Assembly: GCF_905163445.1 (NCBI RefSeq)
Contig: NC_053184.1
Location: 558,001 to 622,000 of the forward strand
Length of the DNA: 64,000 nt
Direction: 5' to 3'
From: Pararge aegeria
Lineage: Eukaryota > Arthropoda > Insecta > Lepidoptera > Nymphalidae
Shown: one piece after another, positions 54,301 through 60,125 of the stretch
Layout: the number at the start of each line of letters is the position of its first letter
Numbering within the stretch: the stretch's first letter is position 1
The notes under the pieces: model-generated
Seen by the model: the letters and a program-made list of their open reading frames with translations, nothing else
What the model was told of the DNA's origin: nothing
The model's database searches: none
Translations under genes and position numbers: made by a program

Positions 54301-54403
54301 CGGCGATAGGCGGCGCGCGCCCGCCACTCGCACGCGCAACGCACGCGCGCCTGCCGCACCGCACCACACAGCTTCCTCCGACGGGCGGCAGCCGCTGGGA
54401 GGT
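33110..54403 (-). CDS. Ankyrin-repeat and BTB/POZ protein, ABTB2/BTBD11 (ABTB3) family, 23 exons resolved
   Basis: Twenty-three exons join without a phase conflict into 3664 coding bases, 1220 residues, ending TAG at 33112-33110. The order, counted from a tentative Met at 63145, is as follows. Residues about 18-235 are Ser/Pro-rich, with SSGHASMSDSGGGE. About 300-420 is the histone-fold-like domain (ALVRIAREAQRL, SKHEVAGALRIVLS, RFQRWMLDVRV, HEYAAIYL). About 420-650 are Gly/Ser/Pro linkers, about 690-890 ankyrin repeats, and about 935-1045 a conserved helical region. About 1050-1160 is the BTB domain (PSLADVTFRVEGRLFYGHKI) and about 1170-1238 a helical C-terminus. Vertebrate ABTB2 and BTBD11 have about 1025-1104 residues and the same order; BTBD11 is a synaptic scaffold protein. 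Function here is inferred only from family. No start codon lies in the 54403 exon, so the 5' end is further upstream. Confidence 0.93.
33308..33960 (-). repeat. ABTB-like intron with interspersed repeat
   Basis: The 653-bp intron carries at 33395-33545 a repeat with 'gttgtgaaaaaagttgtgat', 'ggcggcggctaacttggacc' and 'aacatagcttagaacactcc'. Related copies are at 55130-55260 and 63395-63500. The rest is featureless. Confidence 0.55.
33961..34143 (-). CDS. ABTB-like exon V (BTB second half)
   Basis: These 61 codons, phase 0 at both ends, include QVMKYLYSGGCAGLAVPESD and VLEVLAAASFFQLLPLQRHC. This is the classic late BTB segment (YLYSG, LAAAxFFQL, LxxxCE). Acceptor is gttgtgcag, donor gtattt (weak). 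Confidence 0.95.
34144..34670 (-). repeat. ABTB-like intron with SINE and LINE fragments
   Basis: The 527-bp intron includes at 34469-34515 the head of the tRNA-type SINE (gaagaggtgatagcctagtg). At 34568-34645 it carries an antisense LINE 3' fragment (gctgagtttgttgccagctc and 'gccttccgaaccggtggta'). Confidence 0.55.
34671..34830 (-). CDS. ABTB-like exon U (BTB first half)
   Basis: This has one base plus 53 codons. It reads VEGRLFYGHKIVLVSESSRL, then RAMLAPPRTSAD and VQINDIRYHIFE. The phrase 'GHKxVLxxxSxxxxxML' is the BTB dimer core. Acceptor is tgttacacag, donor gttagg. The GC-rich Ala/Pro insert after ML is longer than typical. Confidence 0.95.
34831..35683 (-). repeat. ABTB-like intron with dispersed element
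   Basis: The 853-bp intron carries at about 35343-35600 a repeat with an internal palindrome (cttaacaattattcgttgtt), 'tcctgaggatgctccgtttt' and 'gaagcgaaacgtgcgtagag'. A partly matching inverse copy is at 52905-52985, and pieces occur at 40640-40700. Confidence 0.5.
35684..35841 (-). CDS. ABTB-like exon T
   Basis: It is 158 bases, phase 0 in and two bases out. It begins KEGTVLLLADILCACYGWEP, passes a Pro/Ala stretch and ends VNNPSLADVTF, the start of the BTB domain. Acceptor is gcgatcag, donor gtatac. Confidence 0.93.
35842..36663 (-). other. ABTB-like intron with CA microsatellite and SINE
   Basis: The 822-bp intron contains an (AC/GC)n microsatellite at 35932-35970 and a tRNA-derived SINE at 36323-36538. 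Confidence 0.7.
36323..36538 (-). mobile_element. tRNA-derived SINE (Pro/Asp-like head, 'GTGGGTTCGATTCCCAC' B box)
   Basis: On the minus strand it begins gacggcctagtggcgcagtg (A-box region) and then has gtgggttcgattcccacaac (perfect Pol III B box). A body with 'gaacatgaatgtttttcagt' and 'tgtctgggtgtttatctgta' follows, ending near caagctacgcttgg. Two more copies are at 40268-40477 and 46676-46878. The head alone would be mistaken for a tRNA gene. Confidence 0.75.
36664..36750 (-). CDS. ABTB-like exon S
   Basis: These 29 codons, phase 0 at both ends, read VCPSDDSHYSKQFIYECLPL and then LFNILRYSK. This is the helical region before the BTB domain. Acceptor is tgtttccag, donor gtatgt. The next intron upstream (36751-37210, 460 bp) shows nothing recognisable. 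Confidence 0.93.
37211..37338 (-). CDS. ABTB-like exon R
   Basis: It has two bases plus 42 codons and reads ITLELRALGVPWSLHAWTLS, then DHVIDQLLQDFLQ. 'LRALGVPWSLHxWxxxL' is strongly conserved in ABTB2/BTBD11. Acceptor is ttttccag, donor gttggt. The intron upstream (37339-37733, 395 bp) is featureless. Confidence 0.95.
37734..37918 (-). CDS. ABTB-like exon Q
   Basis: It is 185 bases with one base completing an Arg codon, then ACLRAAVRGGARGAGGGA, LSLEEVLAEG and FTKQQQRALQDAMYYAAETD. It covers the end of the ankyrin region and the conserved 'LSLEEVLAEG' helix. A Gly/Ala/Arg insert lies near the start. Acceptor is cggtcgcag, donor gtataa. The intron upstream (37919-38414, 496 bp) is featureless. 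Confidence 0.92.
38415..38542 (-). CDS. ABTB-like exon P (ankyrin)
   Basis: It is 128 bases, phase 0 in and two bases out, and reads MACGVGNLELVQLLLAHGAD then PFLSTQLNDALCYSAAAQYG. This is a canonical ankyrin helix pair (GNLELVQLLLxHGADP). Acceptor is aattccag, donor gtgagc. The intron upstream (38543-39043, 501 bp) is featureless. Confidence 0.95.
39044..39186 (-). CDS. ABTB-like exon O (ankyrin)
   Basis: It has two bases plus 47 codons and reads WTALVYACSGAGAAGAVEVA, then RRLLSAGARVDG and DVCTLTPLQ. This is an ankyrin repeat with 'GWTALVYAC'. Acceptor is aaaacgcag, donor gtaaag. Confidence 0.95.
39187..39664 (-). repeat. ABTB-like intron with LINE 3' fragment
   Basis: The 478-bp intron holds at 39245-39320 a sense-plus LINE 3' remnant: 'ctctaccgccggttcggaag', 'agattctaccgagaagaagc' and 'ggcaagaaactcagcagttg'. 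It belongs to the same family as 56340-56410. Confidence 0.6.
39665..39818 (-). CDS. ABTB-like exon N
   Basis: It is 154 bases, phase 0 in and one base out, and reads MLIEAGADPNIETAGAATQH. A Ser/Pro/Thr-rich loop follows (SPPTPPTPTPGYTPP). The first part completes an ankyrin repeat, and the loop interrupts the ankyrin array. Acceptor is gtttgcag, donor gtaaac. Confidence 0.92.
39819..39983 (+). mobile_element. SINE 3' fragment filling a 165-bp intron
   Basis: Within this short intron 39855-39940 reads 'ccacactgggccagtgtggt' and 'tcattgtgggaggagccccg'. These are landmarks of the SINE tail at 24300-24390 and 57905-57985. The SINE fragment makes up more than half of the intron. Confidence 0.6.
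39984..40209 (-). CDS. ABTB-like exon M (start of ankyrin array)
   Basis: It has one base plus 75 codons and reads LEEAIEPAWSRCQRTADELS, then ALLSGRPELVGGVRALLPPA and TDASGLTALMKAALAGDEQV. It ends with the first ankyrin repeat ('GLTALMKAALAGDE'). Acceptor is gatccgtag, donor gtgagt. Confidence 0.94.
40268..40477 (-). mobile_element. tRNA-derived SINE, second copy
   Basis: It is the same family and orientation as 36323-36538. The B-box region reads cgtgggttcgattcccacga and the head is gacggccgactggcgcagtg on the minus strand. Differences from the first copy are scattered, so they are independent insertions. Confidence 0.75.
40728..41390 (-). mobile_element. RTE-clade LINE, 3' part of reverse transcriptase, frameshifted
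   Basis: A minus-strand frame reads EIVDEYIYLGHTIQLGRSNF, then EKEVNRRIQLGWAAFGKLRD and LPVMTYGTETWSL. This is the C-terminal wording of RTE-type reverse transcriptases. After GVSLRDQ the frame shifts, and a second frame continues with DIAQRVAK, KWQWAGHIARRTDGRW and DDIRRVAGSRWKQAAQ to the usual end. A short (tgatga) tail follows. It is 5' truncated and inactive. Confidence 0.8.
41818..42053 (-). CDS. ABTB-like exon L
   Basis: It is 236 bases, phase 0 in and two bases out. A Gly/Ala-rich stretch (GASGTGCGAGATGGAG) comes first, followed by LPPLGEWVRVARAHAALRPP and DADDILQSARLLLPHADCPP. The second half matches the conserved helix before the ankyrin array, while the first half is a low-complexity insect-specific linker. 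It is very GC-rich. Acceptor is cactcctcag, donor gtaaga. Confidence 0.92.
42054..42879 (-). repeat. ABTB-like intron with dispersed repeat
   Basis: The 826-bp intron contains at about 42460-42660 a repeat with 'gtttgtccgcaggaggcttt', 'caaggacgtgccgtcaacca' and 'aacagattgacccgttacca'. The same family occurs at 43160-43370 and 59640-60125. Confidence 0.55.
42880..43061 (-). CDS. ABTB-like exon K
   Basis: It has two bases plus 60 codons. A Gly/Ser linker comes first, then SVLLTTCAGSAAELRAVLRQ and SPAAERALYYFMRCSQ. This matches 'LLATCVGSxxELxxLV' and 'LSPxAxxxLxxFMRCSQ' of the family. Acceptor is attgcttaag, donor gtatgt. Confidence 0.94.
43062..43737 (-). repeat. ABTB-like intron with dispersed repeat
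   Basis: The 676-bp intron holds at 43160-43370 a copy of the family at 42460-42660 ('gacaaagacgtgccgataag', 'cactaacaggttaac'). The rest is featureless. Confidence 0.55.
43738..43866 (-). CDS. ABTB-like exon J
   Basis: It is 129 bases, two bases in and one out, and reads LSLSRWESMSSLGSGSSTGA then RPENRALGMSHDSGITTNGS. This is a Ser/Gly-rich linker, likely disordered and phosphorylatable. Acceptor is tattgacag, donor gtaagt. The intron downstream toward 43061 is described separately; the intron upstream (43867-44365, 499 bp) is featureless. Confidence 0.9.
44366..44553 (-). CDS. ABTB-like exon I
   Basis: It has one base plus 62 codons and one base out. It reads YAAIYLCAGMETLLEEIALI, then ANCADLWGLLQPYSHLNAGR. 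This is the end of the histone-fold-like domain and the 'DLWGLLQPYxHL' motif. Acceptor is cactccctacag, donor gtaaga. Confidence 0.95.
44623..45031. repeat. 206-bp tandem duplication
   Basis: The block from 44623 (gaaacagacgcgagtgtcac) recurs at 44829 with only two substitutions that I can see (gaccaat/gacccat and gcgagag/gcgggag). It lies wholly in the intron 44554-45191. The near identity indicates a very recent duplication or an assembly duplication. Confidence 0.85.
45192..45337 (-). CDS. ABTB-like exon H
   Basis: It is 146 bases, phase 0 in and two bases out. It reads GCQRAATMYATSGSAARRLG, then ARTSLAPGRFQRWMLDVRVA and SFVHE. The 'GRFxRWMxDxRV' motif is a hallmark of the ABTB2/BTBD11 histone-fold region. 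Acceptor is gattttag, donor gtgagt. The intron upstream (45338-45787, 450 bp) is featureless. Confidence 0.95.
45788..45914 (-). CDS. ABTB-like exon G (histone-fold-like helices)
   Basis: It has one base plus 42 codons and reads ALVRIAREAQRLSQNFGFCS then KHEVAGALRIVLSTPLADSC. It matches the 'ALIRVAREAQRLS' and 'KxEVQSAxRL' phrases of ABTB2. Acceptor is ctgtttacag, donor gttaac. Confidence 0.96.
45915..46468 (+). repeat. ABTB-like intron with SINE fragment
   Basis: The 554-bp intron includes at 45970-46105 a degenerate copy of the SINE family at 24285 ('gaaacctgcatgcccgacat', 'aatcctcactgggccagcat'). The rest, including a run similar to an RTE or other LINE at 46130-46420, is not identified. 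Confidence 0.5.
46469..46600 (-). CDS. ABTB-like exon F
   Basis: It has one base plus 43 codons and two bases out. It reads LVELRYVPWTAGDVTRALHA, then RCRELAARMAPDAPPRLAYL. This corresponds to the 'PWT..DV..VL..G' helix before the histone fold. Acceptor is ctctccgcag, donor gtttgc (weak but phase-correct). Confidence 0.93.
46601..47282 (+). other. ABTB-like intron with SINE
   Basis: The 682-bp intron carries a third tRNA-derived SINE copy at 46676-46878. The rest is AT-rich and featureless. Confidence 0.65.
46676..46878 (+). mobile_element. tRNA-derived SINE, third copy, 5' truncated
   Basis: It reads ccctgctttcagagtccgtg, then the B box ggttcgattcc at 46711-46721, and the 'cagtgtctgggtgtttatct' body. 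It lacks the normal A-box head seen at 36500-36538 and lies in the opposite orientation to the other two copies. Confidence 0.7.
47283..47406 (-). CDS. ABTB-like exon E
   Basis: It has two bases plus 40 codons and two out. It reads SGSAAEARRRRAPLVRQPSL, then DTVCTNVTSADEFVWVDSHN. 'SxDTVxTNVxSxEEFxWVD' is the family's conserved N-terminal block. Acceptor is tatgttacag. The donor at 47282 (AATAG/gtacat) was chosen because the stronger-looking alternative at 47300 (TGG/gttgat) would break the frame. Confidence 0.9.
47407..47929 (+). mobile_element. ABTB-like intron: SINE interrupted by another repeat
   Basis: A SINE head (ttgaagcggtgatagctcag) starts at 47427. It is broken near 47470 by a 'tatagtaatatttggtggac' repeat (47478-47570) and resumes near 47605 (acacacctctaacttttctt), running to a (gatgatga) tail at 47860-47872. 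It is a nested insertion. Confidence 0.65.
47930..48074 (-). CDS. ABTB-like exon D
   Basis: It is 145 bases, phase 0 in and one base out. It reads LQSPWPGGGGLEDIRSAIKQ, then LTLRSRDSSSTATSGASSAG. The 'GLEDIRxAIKQLTLRS' phrase is conserved. A second AG six bases in (TTGCAG/TCC) gives a possible alternative acceptor that removes two residues. The intron upstream (48075-48374, 300 bp) is featureless. Confidence 0.93.
48375..48530 (-). CDS. ABTB-like exon C
   Basis: These 52 codons, phase 0 at both ends, read NGVRECNSSSDENRSSGHAS then MSDSGGGEAGRDEPRRNRQP. The 'ENRSSGHASMSD' phosphoserine-type motif is the best conserved N-terminal signature of the family. Acceptor is aattctacag, donor gtgcac (weak). 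Confidence 0.93.
48531..52282 (-). other. Long ABTB-like intron
   Basis: This 3.75 kb AT-rich intron has one notable structure, the 22-bp perfect hairpin at 50645-50691. No other gene or recognised element was seen on either strand. Confidence 0.55.
50645..50691. repeat. Perfect 22-bp hairpin with 3-base loop
   Basis: The arm 50645-50666 (TGCTAGCCAATTGTTATAAA, then TG) is exactly complementary to 50670-50691, leaving loop tac. It would fold into an exceptionally stable hairpin in the transcript. Confidence 0.75.
52283..52470 (-). CDS. ABTB-like exon B
   Basis: It has two bases plus 62 codons and ends in phase 0. It reads SAEDQAPMSPESPSAAQLKP, then VSQTTVASSPVRCAPVQSSY and RRAKHEHRPADTAPAQ. 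It is a Ser/Pro/Ala-rich disordered N-terminal region. Acceptor is ttaattccag, donor gtcagc (weak). Confidence 0.88.
52471..54242 (-). other. ABTB-like intron with LINE tail and other repeats
   Basis: This 1.8 kb intron contains a minus-sense LINE 3' UTR fragment at 52502-52812, an inverse copy of the 35343-35600 repeat at 52905-52985, a SINE-tail piece at 53745-53840, and a repeat with 'ggtaactagttatggccgaa' near 53910. Confidence 0.6.
52502..52812 (-). mobile_element. LINE 3' UTR fragment
   Basis: It shares 'ggttccaaacgcgtcatggc', 'ctcaacaaacttagccgggt' and 'caattcacacccaagctttt'-type text with 57240-57480, where a reverse-transcriptase C-terminus is attached. The orientation is the same. 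Confidence 0.6.
54243..54403 (-). CDS. ABTB-like exon A
   Basis: It has one base plus 53 codons and one out. It reads PPSGCRPSEEAVWCGAAGAR, then VRVAGARRLSPPPHAHR and PPPPSEPPAK. The frame was chosen because it is the only one matching exon B in phase, and it is open throughout. It is very GC-rich, Pro-rich and probably disordered. Acceptor is catcctcggcag, donor gtaagt. It contains no Met, so it cannot be the first coding exon. Confidence 0.82.
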
Positions 54404-55129
54404 CTGCCGAGGATGACACAAAATTAAGAATAGGTACTAGCTATTTGTGCAATTTGTGTTAGGATTTTAACACGAGTACTGTTTATTTAAAAGGACAGCA
54501 CGAGAGTACATTTGCTAATTATGTACAGTTGCATACAATAATTTATCTATGACCAGGAAACAAATTAATATAAAAGCATTAAGTTCTTAAATGTTCTGTA
54601 TCGTAATGTAATTTTAAATAGCAAATAACAGCTACTAGAAATTGTTGAGTTCATCTAAAAGCAAAGGAATGTTTACTTGAAAATTGCTGCTTTGAAATAG
54701 GTTTATGGAAAGTTGATGGTCAGTGAATTAAGAGTCTTCTACGCAAACGTTTAAAGTATACCTACATCTTTTAATACATAACGCACACATGGCCAGCATA
54801 AAAAACTTAGGTACAGAGATGGTCTTGATCCTTCGCAAATATAATTTCAATAAATTCCACATGAACCGATATGGAGGTCAAACGTCTGGTTATGAAGATC
54901 AGCGCTTACGATCGAGAACTAACGATCCACCTGGATATCTTAATGCTTGACGTCGATTATACCTACTGCTGTTTTAACTCTCAAGTACATAATGTTTGTA
55001 ATTAATGTGAACAAGTTTAGCTCGAGTGGCCGTAATGGCCCAATGCGTGGAATTACATCAAAATGAAACTTGAAATTATTAAAACTTATAAAATGTAAAA
55101 TCGGCTGAACGGAATTTCATTATAGTGTA

Positions 55130-55260
55130 CATTATTCTACTAGTTAAGACCTTTCATTTTAAAAACATATTGAGAGAGTTGTGAAAAAAAATGTAATTCG
55201 CCACTGCGGTGGCAGCTAGCTTGGATTTTAAATTTTAAACATTTTATCACATATTCATAC
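55130..55260. repeat. Dispersed repeat ('GTTGTGAAAAAA...GCCACTGCGGTGGC')
   Basis: It shares 'gagagttgtgaaaaaaaatg', 'gtggcagctagcttggattt' and 'ttaaacatttt' wording with 33395-33545 and 63395-63500. It is non-coding. Confidence 0.5.
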
Positions 55261-55715
55261 GACTAAATACATTTCATTTCATTTGCCTTTTTACAGACTA
55301 AAATAATATTTTATTTACTTAAACTTTCCTCGTGAAGCACTCTGTTGATTAGACTTGAGTTTTAAGCGTTTAGACAGAGAGAAAAATTAATATATTTTTT
55401 GTTATTGCGGAACAACATCTGCATCCACATTATCGTCAGCCACAGTCCGTCTAAGGTAGTCAACTTTGACTCAAGATTATTATCAGGTTAGTCATAATGA
55501 TCGTAACTTAAAGAGTTGGAATTGAGGAACACATTATGTATGCTTTTTAACCTTTTTACAAAAGTTAGCCTGGGTGGGTCGCTAGTACGTTATAACGGTG
55601 ATCGATGGTATTATAATTCATTGGTGCTGCGTTTGCCCGAGTTATCCGCCATGAGCTGTGGCGCAACCGATGTCCGCAGCGAATCAGTCTAATGTCCTGT
55701 CCGCACGCTTTACTG

Positions 55716-56940
55716 TTGCATGTCTTACTTTTGGAACGTGACATGTGATTACTGTACTGACTCTTCGAATGTAGAGGTCGCGTTTGATTCAATGTAAAGA
55801 GAATTACCCAAGAATTCCGACTCAAAAGTAATAAGACTGGAGTCATTTTTTTTTGTCAGAAATCATCTAGTCTTTAATTACAATTGCTGTACTAATATAA
55901 TTGGTGTACTATCCTAATGCCACAAGATTTAAACGTTAAAGCGTTGCATGTCTTATTTTGGAATTAGCCATGTGATATATTTATCAATATATTTATAATA
56001 ATATATTATTTGTAAGACAACTTATTAGTCTTTATAAACAAAACTTGGACATAAACAGTCGACTTACAAGAAATGGTCATAAATAAGTGTCATCTGCGTA
56101 TCGTCTGCGAAAGGTACAGAAGTCATATGTGGGATTGAGTATACGCTTTTATAATATGATTCCTAGGGTGATTTTGGACCTGCCAATGCATAAGTTTAGA
56201 GAATATGTTAAAACACATTTATTACAGCGAGAGTACTATACAATTGATGAATTTCCTAATGACAAGTTTGCTTGGAAGCATCCGGCATTTCTTTATCTGT
56301 CACAAGATAGAGAAATGAATGTTTAAATGTAAAATGTAAATTGTTGATGTTGGAAAAGAGAAACTGCTGAGCTTCTTGGTGGCTTCTTCTCGGTAGAATT
56401 TGACTTCCGAACCGGTGGTAGAGTCACTACAAACAGACAAACTTGACGTTTCAAAATTGCTAATATTGGGCCTACTTGAAATAAATGCATTTTGAATTTT
56501 GAGAGTACAGTGCTGTTAGCTGGCTGACTCTGCCAATGAAGAGGTCACGTTGTATAAAATGTCAAGAGAAATTTCCAAGATTTCTGGCTCACAAGAGAAA
56601 GACTCTGGGGTTCTGTTGTTCTTTGTCAGATATTACCTACTCTACGATTGCGTAGAATAGTTGATGCACTGCCATTATGCCATCCGATTTAAGCGTCAAA
56701 GCGTTGCATGTATTACTTTTGGATCATGCCTTGTTATTACTGACCGTTCTAAAATAGAGGTCTCGATGCAAGGATACAATGTCAAGGGAATGTGGCAAGA
56801 TTTTTTTAAGAGAGGTAAGGCTGGTATTATAGCTGACATAAATATTCAAAGACCAACAGATACTAAAATTACTCTCACTTTGTCAGTACAGCAGCCGCGG
56901 CAAACGATATGAAGCACTAGTATAAAGTAGCTTTAAATGC
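55716..56940. repeat. About 228-bp tandem repeat, one unit split by a LINE
   Basis: The marker ttgcatgt(c/a)tta(c/t)ttttgga recurs at 55716, 55944 and 56704. Units 1 and 2 are 228 bases apart. Units 2 and 3 are 760 apart because the LINE at about 55976-56507 sits inside unit 2. Landmarks such as 'agaggtc' and 'caagaa/aagatttc', as well as tttgtcaga, occur in the same order in each unit. Sequence before 55716 resembles the end of a further diverged unit. Confidence 0.6.
55976..56507 (+). mobile_element. 5'-truncated Jockey/CR1-like LINE
   Basis: A frame at 56087-56326 reads LSIRFYNMIPRVILDLPMHK, then KFREYVKTHLLQREYYTIDE, the usual C-terminus of LINE reverse transcriptases ('LYNxLPxxIxxLPxxxFKxxVKxxLxxxxYYxxxEF'). 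A 3' UTR with cttccgaaccggtggtagag and 'acttgacgtttcaaaattgc' follows, ending in an A/T-rich tail with ttgaattttga. Most of the element is missing. Confidence 0.65.
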
Positions 56941-57062
56941 AAATGTGTGCCAACCAGTGAGCGAAATAACACACCACTAAATGCACAGCTATGGTCCTAT
57001 GGCCATGTACTTTAATGGTAATATCCATGATATTTTATTACCGGAATAAATACGAAACTTGA

Positions 57063-57998
57063 AGCGGTGATAGTGCATCGGGGAAGAGAGGAGTTCGAAT
57101 CCCAGCACGCACCTCTAACTATTTTAAGTTATGTGCGTTTTAAGCAGTTAAAATATCACTTGCTTCAACGGTGAAGGAAAAAATCGTGAGGAAACCCAAG
57201 AGTTTAACCTCCTAACCCTCAAATTCAAAAGTCAAATTAAATTTCAAAATTTATTTATTCATGTAGGCCTATCACAGGCTTTTATGAAGCGTTCATACAT
57301 ACATGTTTACATAATTGTAATGGGATGGTGATAAATTCGTTCGCCAACGCTACGAGGGTTCCAAACGCGCACTGGTCTAAGAAGAGCCCACAACAAACTT
57401 AGCAGGGTTTATTTTTTTTTGTTATCACCATCTCACAGTAAATTTATTTAGCTATGAAGCTAGAGCAATTCACACCCAAGCTTTTTTATCGTTTAAGTAA
57501 TCCTTAATATTATAATAAGATTTTTCTGTAAGCTTACGTTTAACATAAACTTTGAACTTATTGAGGGATATCTCAAAGATTTCATTTGGTAATTTGTTAT
57601 ATAATAATATACAATTTCCCTTGAATGAATTTGCAATTTTGTGTAGCCTAGTTAACTGCACAAGGAGTTAATTTTTGCTTCTAATAATTATATTTTTACA
57701 GTCCATTTTCTTTTTAAATTTTATTATATTTTAATGGACATAAATTAAATTTTTCATACATGTACTGCACCGTCATTATTTTAACTTCTTTAAATTTATC
57801 ACTTAATGACTCTCTTGGGTCCATTTTACATATCGCACGAACAGACCTTTTCTGCAGGACGAAAATCTCCATAATGTTCTCAAAGATGTGGGAAGTCTAC
57901 CAATCCGCACTGGGCCAGCGTGGTGGGCTACGGCCTCAGCTCGTTCTCATTGTGGGAGAAGACTCGTGCCCTATAGTGGGCCGGTAATGGGTTGATAT
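57063..57998 (+). mobile_element. SINE split by a LINE insertion
   Basis: The SINE head (gaagcggtgatagtgcatcg, B box gagttcgaatccc) runs from 57063 to about 57202. The remainder (ctccataatgttctcaaaga to gccggtaatgggttgatatg) is at 57866-57998. The 660 bases between are a minus-sense LINE 3' end. Order and phase along the SINE consensus are preserved across the gap. Confidence 0.65.
57203..57865 (-). mobile_element. LINE 3' end with reverse transcriptase C-terminus
   Basis: The minus-strand frame 57661-57470 reads RLHKIANSFKGNCILLYNKL, then PNEIFEISLNKFKVYVKRKL and TEKSYYNIKDYLNDKKAW. Its 3' UTR continues to 57203. The same 3' UTR occurs at 7312-7495 and 52502-52812. It is inactive and heavily 5' truncated. 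Confidence 0.65.
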
Positions 57999-58499
57999 GA
58001 TGAAATACGAAACTTGACGGCGAACAACTGCCAAAATTATCATCCTAAATAAGACAAAATATAGGTACGTAAGCATAGTTTCCTACGAGACGTGAGTACA
58101 AATATAGAAAACGAAATTACGCCATTCCCACTACTACTCCGATGCCGGATGAAACGGAAAGTGGAATAACACGAAATGTCGAACCATCATCACCACCAGC
58201 CGGAAGCATAAACGTCGGCTGTCACCTTGCGAGGCAACAGTAACTAGTAGGTACATACGCGATACGTGCTATGTGAACATTGTTGCGTAATCGAGAAAAG
58301 AGATCATCAGGTAGGAGTTAACATTTCCTATTTGAAAAATAAAGCTCGCGCGTTATAAAGTTTCCATTGCAATTTGCTACTGTTGGGTGTTGGGTAAGCG
58401 ATTTATATCAGCAACTTTACTATTAGTTATTGTATCTACTCCATTTGCTATTACTGTTTTTGTGATTGACATCGACTGCTAGACTTGTGATATTAATGG

Positions 58500-58592
58500 T
58501 AGAGTCGGTGATAGAGTCACTACACACAGACAGACTTGACGTTTCAAAAGTACTTATATTAGGCCTACTTGAAATAAATGAATTTTGAATAA
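58500..58592 (+). repeat. LINE 3' tail fragment
   Basis: The text 'gatagagtcactacacacag', 'acttgacgtttcaaaagtac' and 'ggcctacttgaaataaatga' matches the end of the LINE at 56424-56500. An antisense piece of the same tail lies at 62385-62440. Confidence 0.6.
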
Positions 58593-59639
58593 TACCATCT
58601 GAGAGGAGACCTGTGGATATCTGCTGCTGTATCGTGATGCTCACGTTTGACTGCTCATGCGTTGGTATAAACTATTATTTTAATTTGTAAATGTATAGCG
58701 ATGAAAGCCTATTGGTAAGGGCTTTGGCTTCAATTTCGGGGGGCTCAGTATGGATCCCAGCACGCACCTTAATCCTTTAATATATACCGGGCTCAGGTCT
58801 CTTCTCAGAATGGGTTTAAGCAATATTCTACCACGCTGGCCACGTGCGGATTGGTACGGAGAACTCTCAGGCATCCAGGTTTCCTCACGATGTTTTCATT
58901 CACCGTTTAAAGCAAGTGATATTTATATCGTTTAAATTAAAAAAAAAAATAATAATAATTTAAGCAAATGTAAATTGCATAGAAAATTAATTGAAATTGC
59001 AGTCAACAATTTTCAGAGCGTGCTCCTGTTGGGAGGCCTTTAGTCCAGCAGTAGTGACTATTGATGAACCAAAAACAACGGAAATTTCACTTTTCATTTA
59101 GTTATATTAAGTGCTAAGTGAAATTTGAGCAATTTCATATCAAACTTAAGCAAATGCGTTAGACGTATTCAAGTATTATTTCATCTTTCCTTGATTATTT
59201 ATTCATATAATGCAAATTTAAATAACAAAACATTTAAATAGATACTTCTAAAAAGAAACACTTGTGTACCGCTTTCGTTCTTTTACGCACTATAGGAATT
59301 CCATCCAAATACATATTTATTTTTCCGTCCGATTACATTTTATCAAGTACACGTGCATAAATATAAATTTCGGCTCGCTTACACCTAGAATAAACGTCAT
59401 CTTTTAGAACATGAGTTTATTTACGATGATGTTATGATATTTTGTGATTAGGTATATCTTTTTAATGTATTTTTTAATCACTTAATATAATTGTAATAAT
59501 AACTCCACTTAAAAGTGTAAACGAAGAACAATGCCTATGTTGACTTATCTCTATAGGAGTAAAATTTTATAAATTAGTAAATCGTGGTTGGTGGTTTTTT
59601 TAATGATATCCATATTTAACAAGAACCCAGACCATACCA

Positions 59640-60125
59640 GAACCAGCGCGTGAAGCTGTGGTCTTTTGAGTGGGGGGTTCCGGTTTCGATCCCTGGGAAT
59701 TTATAATTTCAGATATTTTTTTTCTAATTTGGTCTGCCCGCACTATCGATAAAGACGTGCCGCCGAGATATTTAGTGTTTTGATACTATACTGCCAGAAA
59801 ACGAAAACCCATAACCCTAAGAGTCAGCCCGCTTCCATCTTGGATTGCATTATCACTTAGCAGCAGCACAGTTAGCATTGGCGAGAGACCTTTTTCTGCC
59901 CGGGGAAATGGTACAATTTTATCTTCTCTCACAGCTTTATCAACTATCCGAGCATGGTGCGCGGGTGGAAATAACATCCGAATAAAATACGTGTAATAAT
60001 GAACGGGGGTAAAGTTCTCCTATTCCCGTTTGTGTTGCTTTGGCAGGTGGGCACGTTATGTTTATCCCTTGTCAGGCGATATAATCAGGGGATAGCAGTC
60101 CAGGGCTAACTTGTAGTGGAATAAA
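59640..60125. repeat. Dispersed repeat ('GATAAAGACGTGCCG' family)
   Basis: Landmarks 'ggtttcgatccctgggaatt', 'cgataaagacgtgccgccga' and 'gtccagggctaacttgtagt' are shared in part with 43160-43370 and 42460-42660. The start has a B-box-like ggtttcgatccc, suggesting a tRNA-headed origin. Confidence 0.5.
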
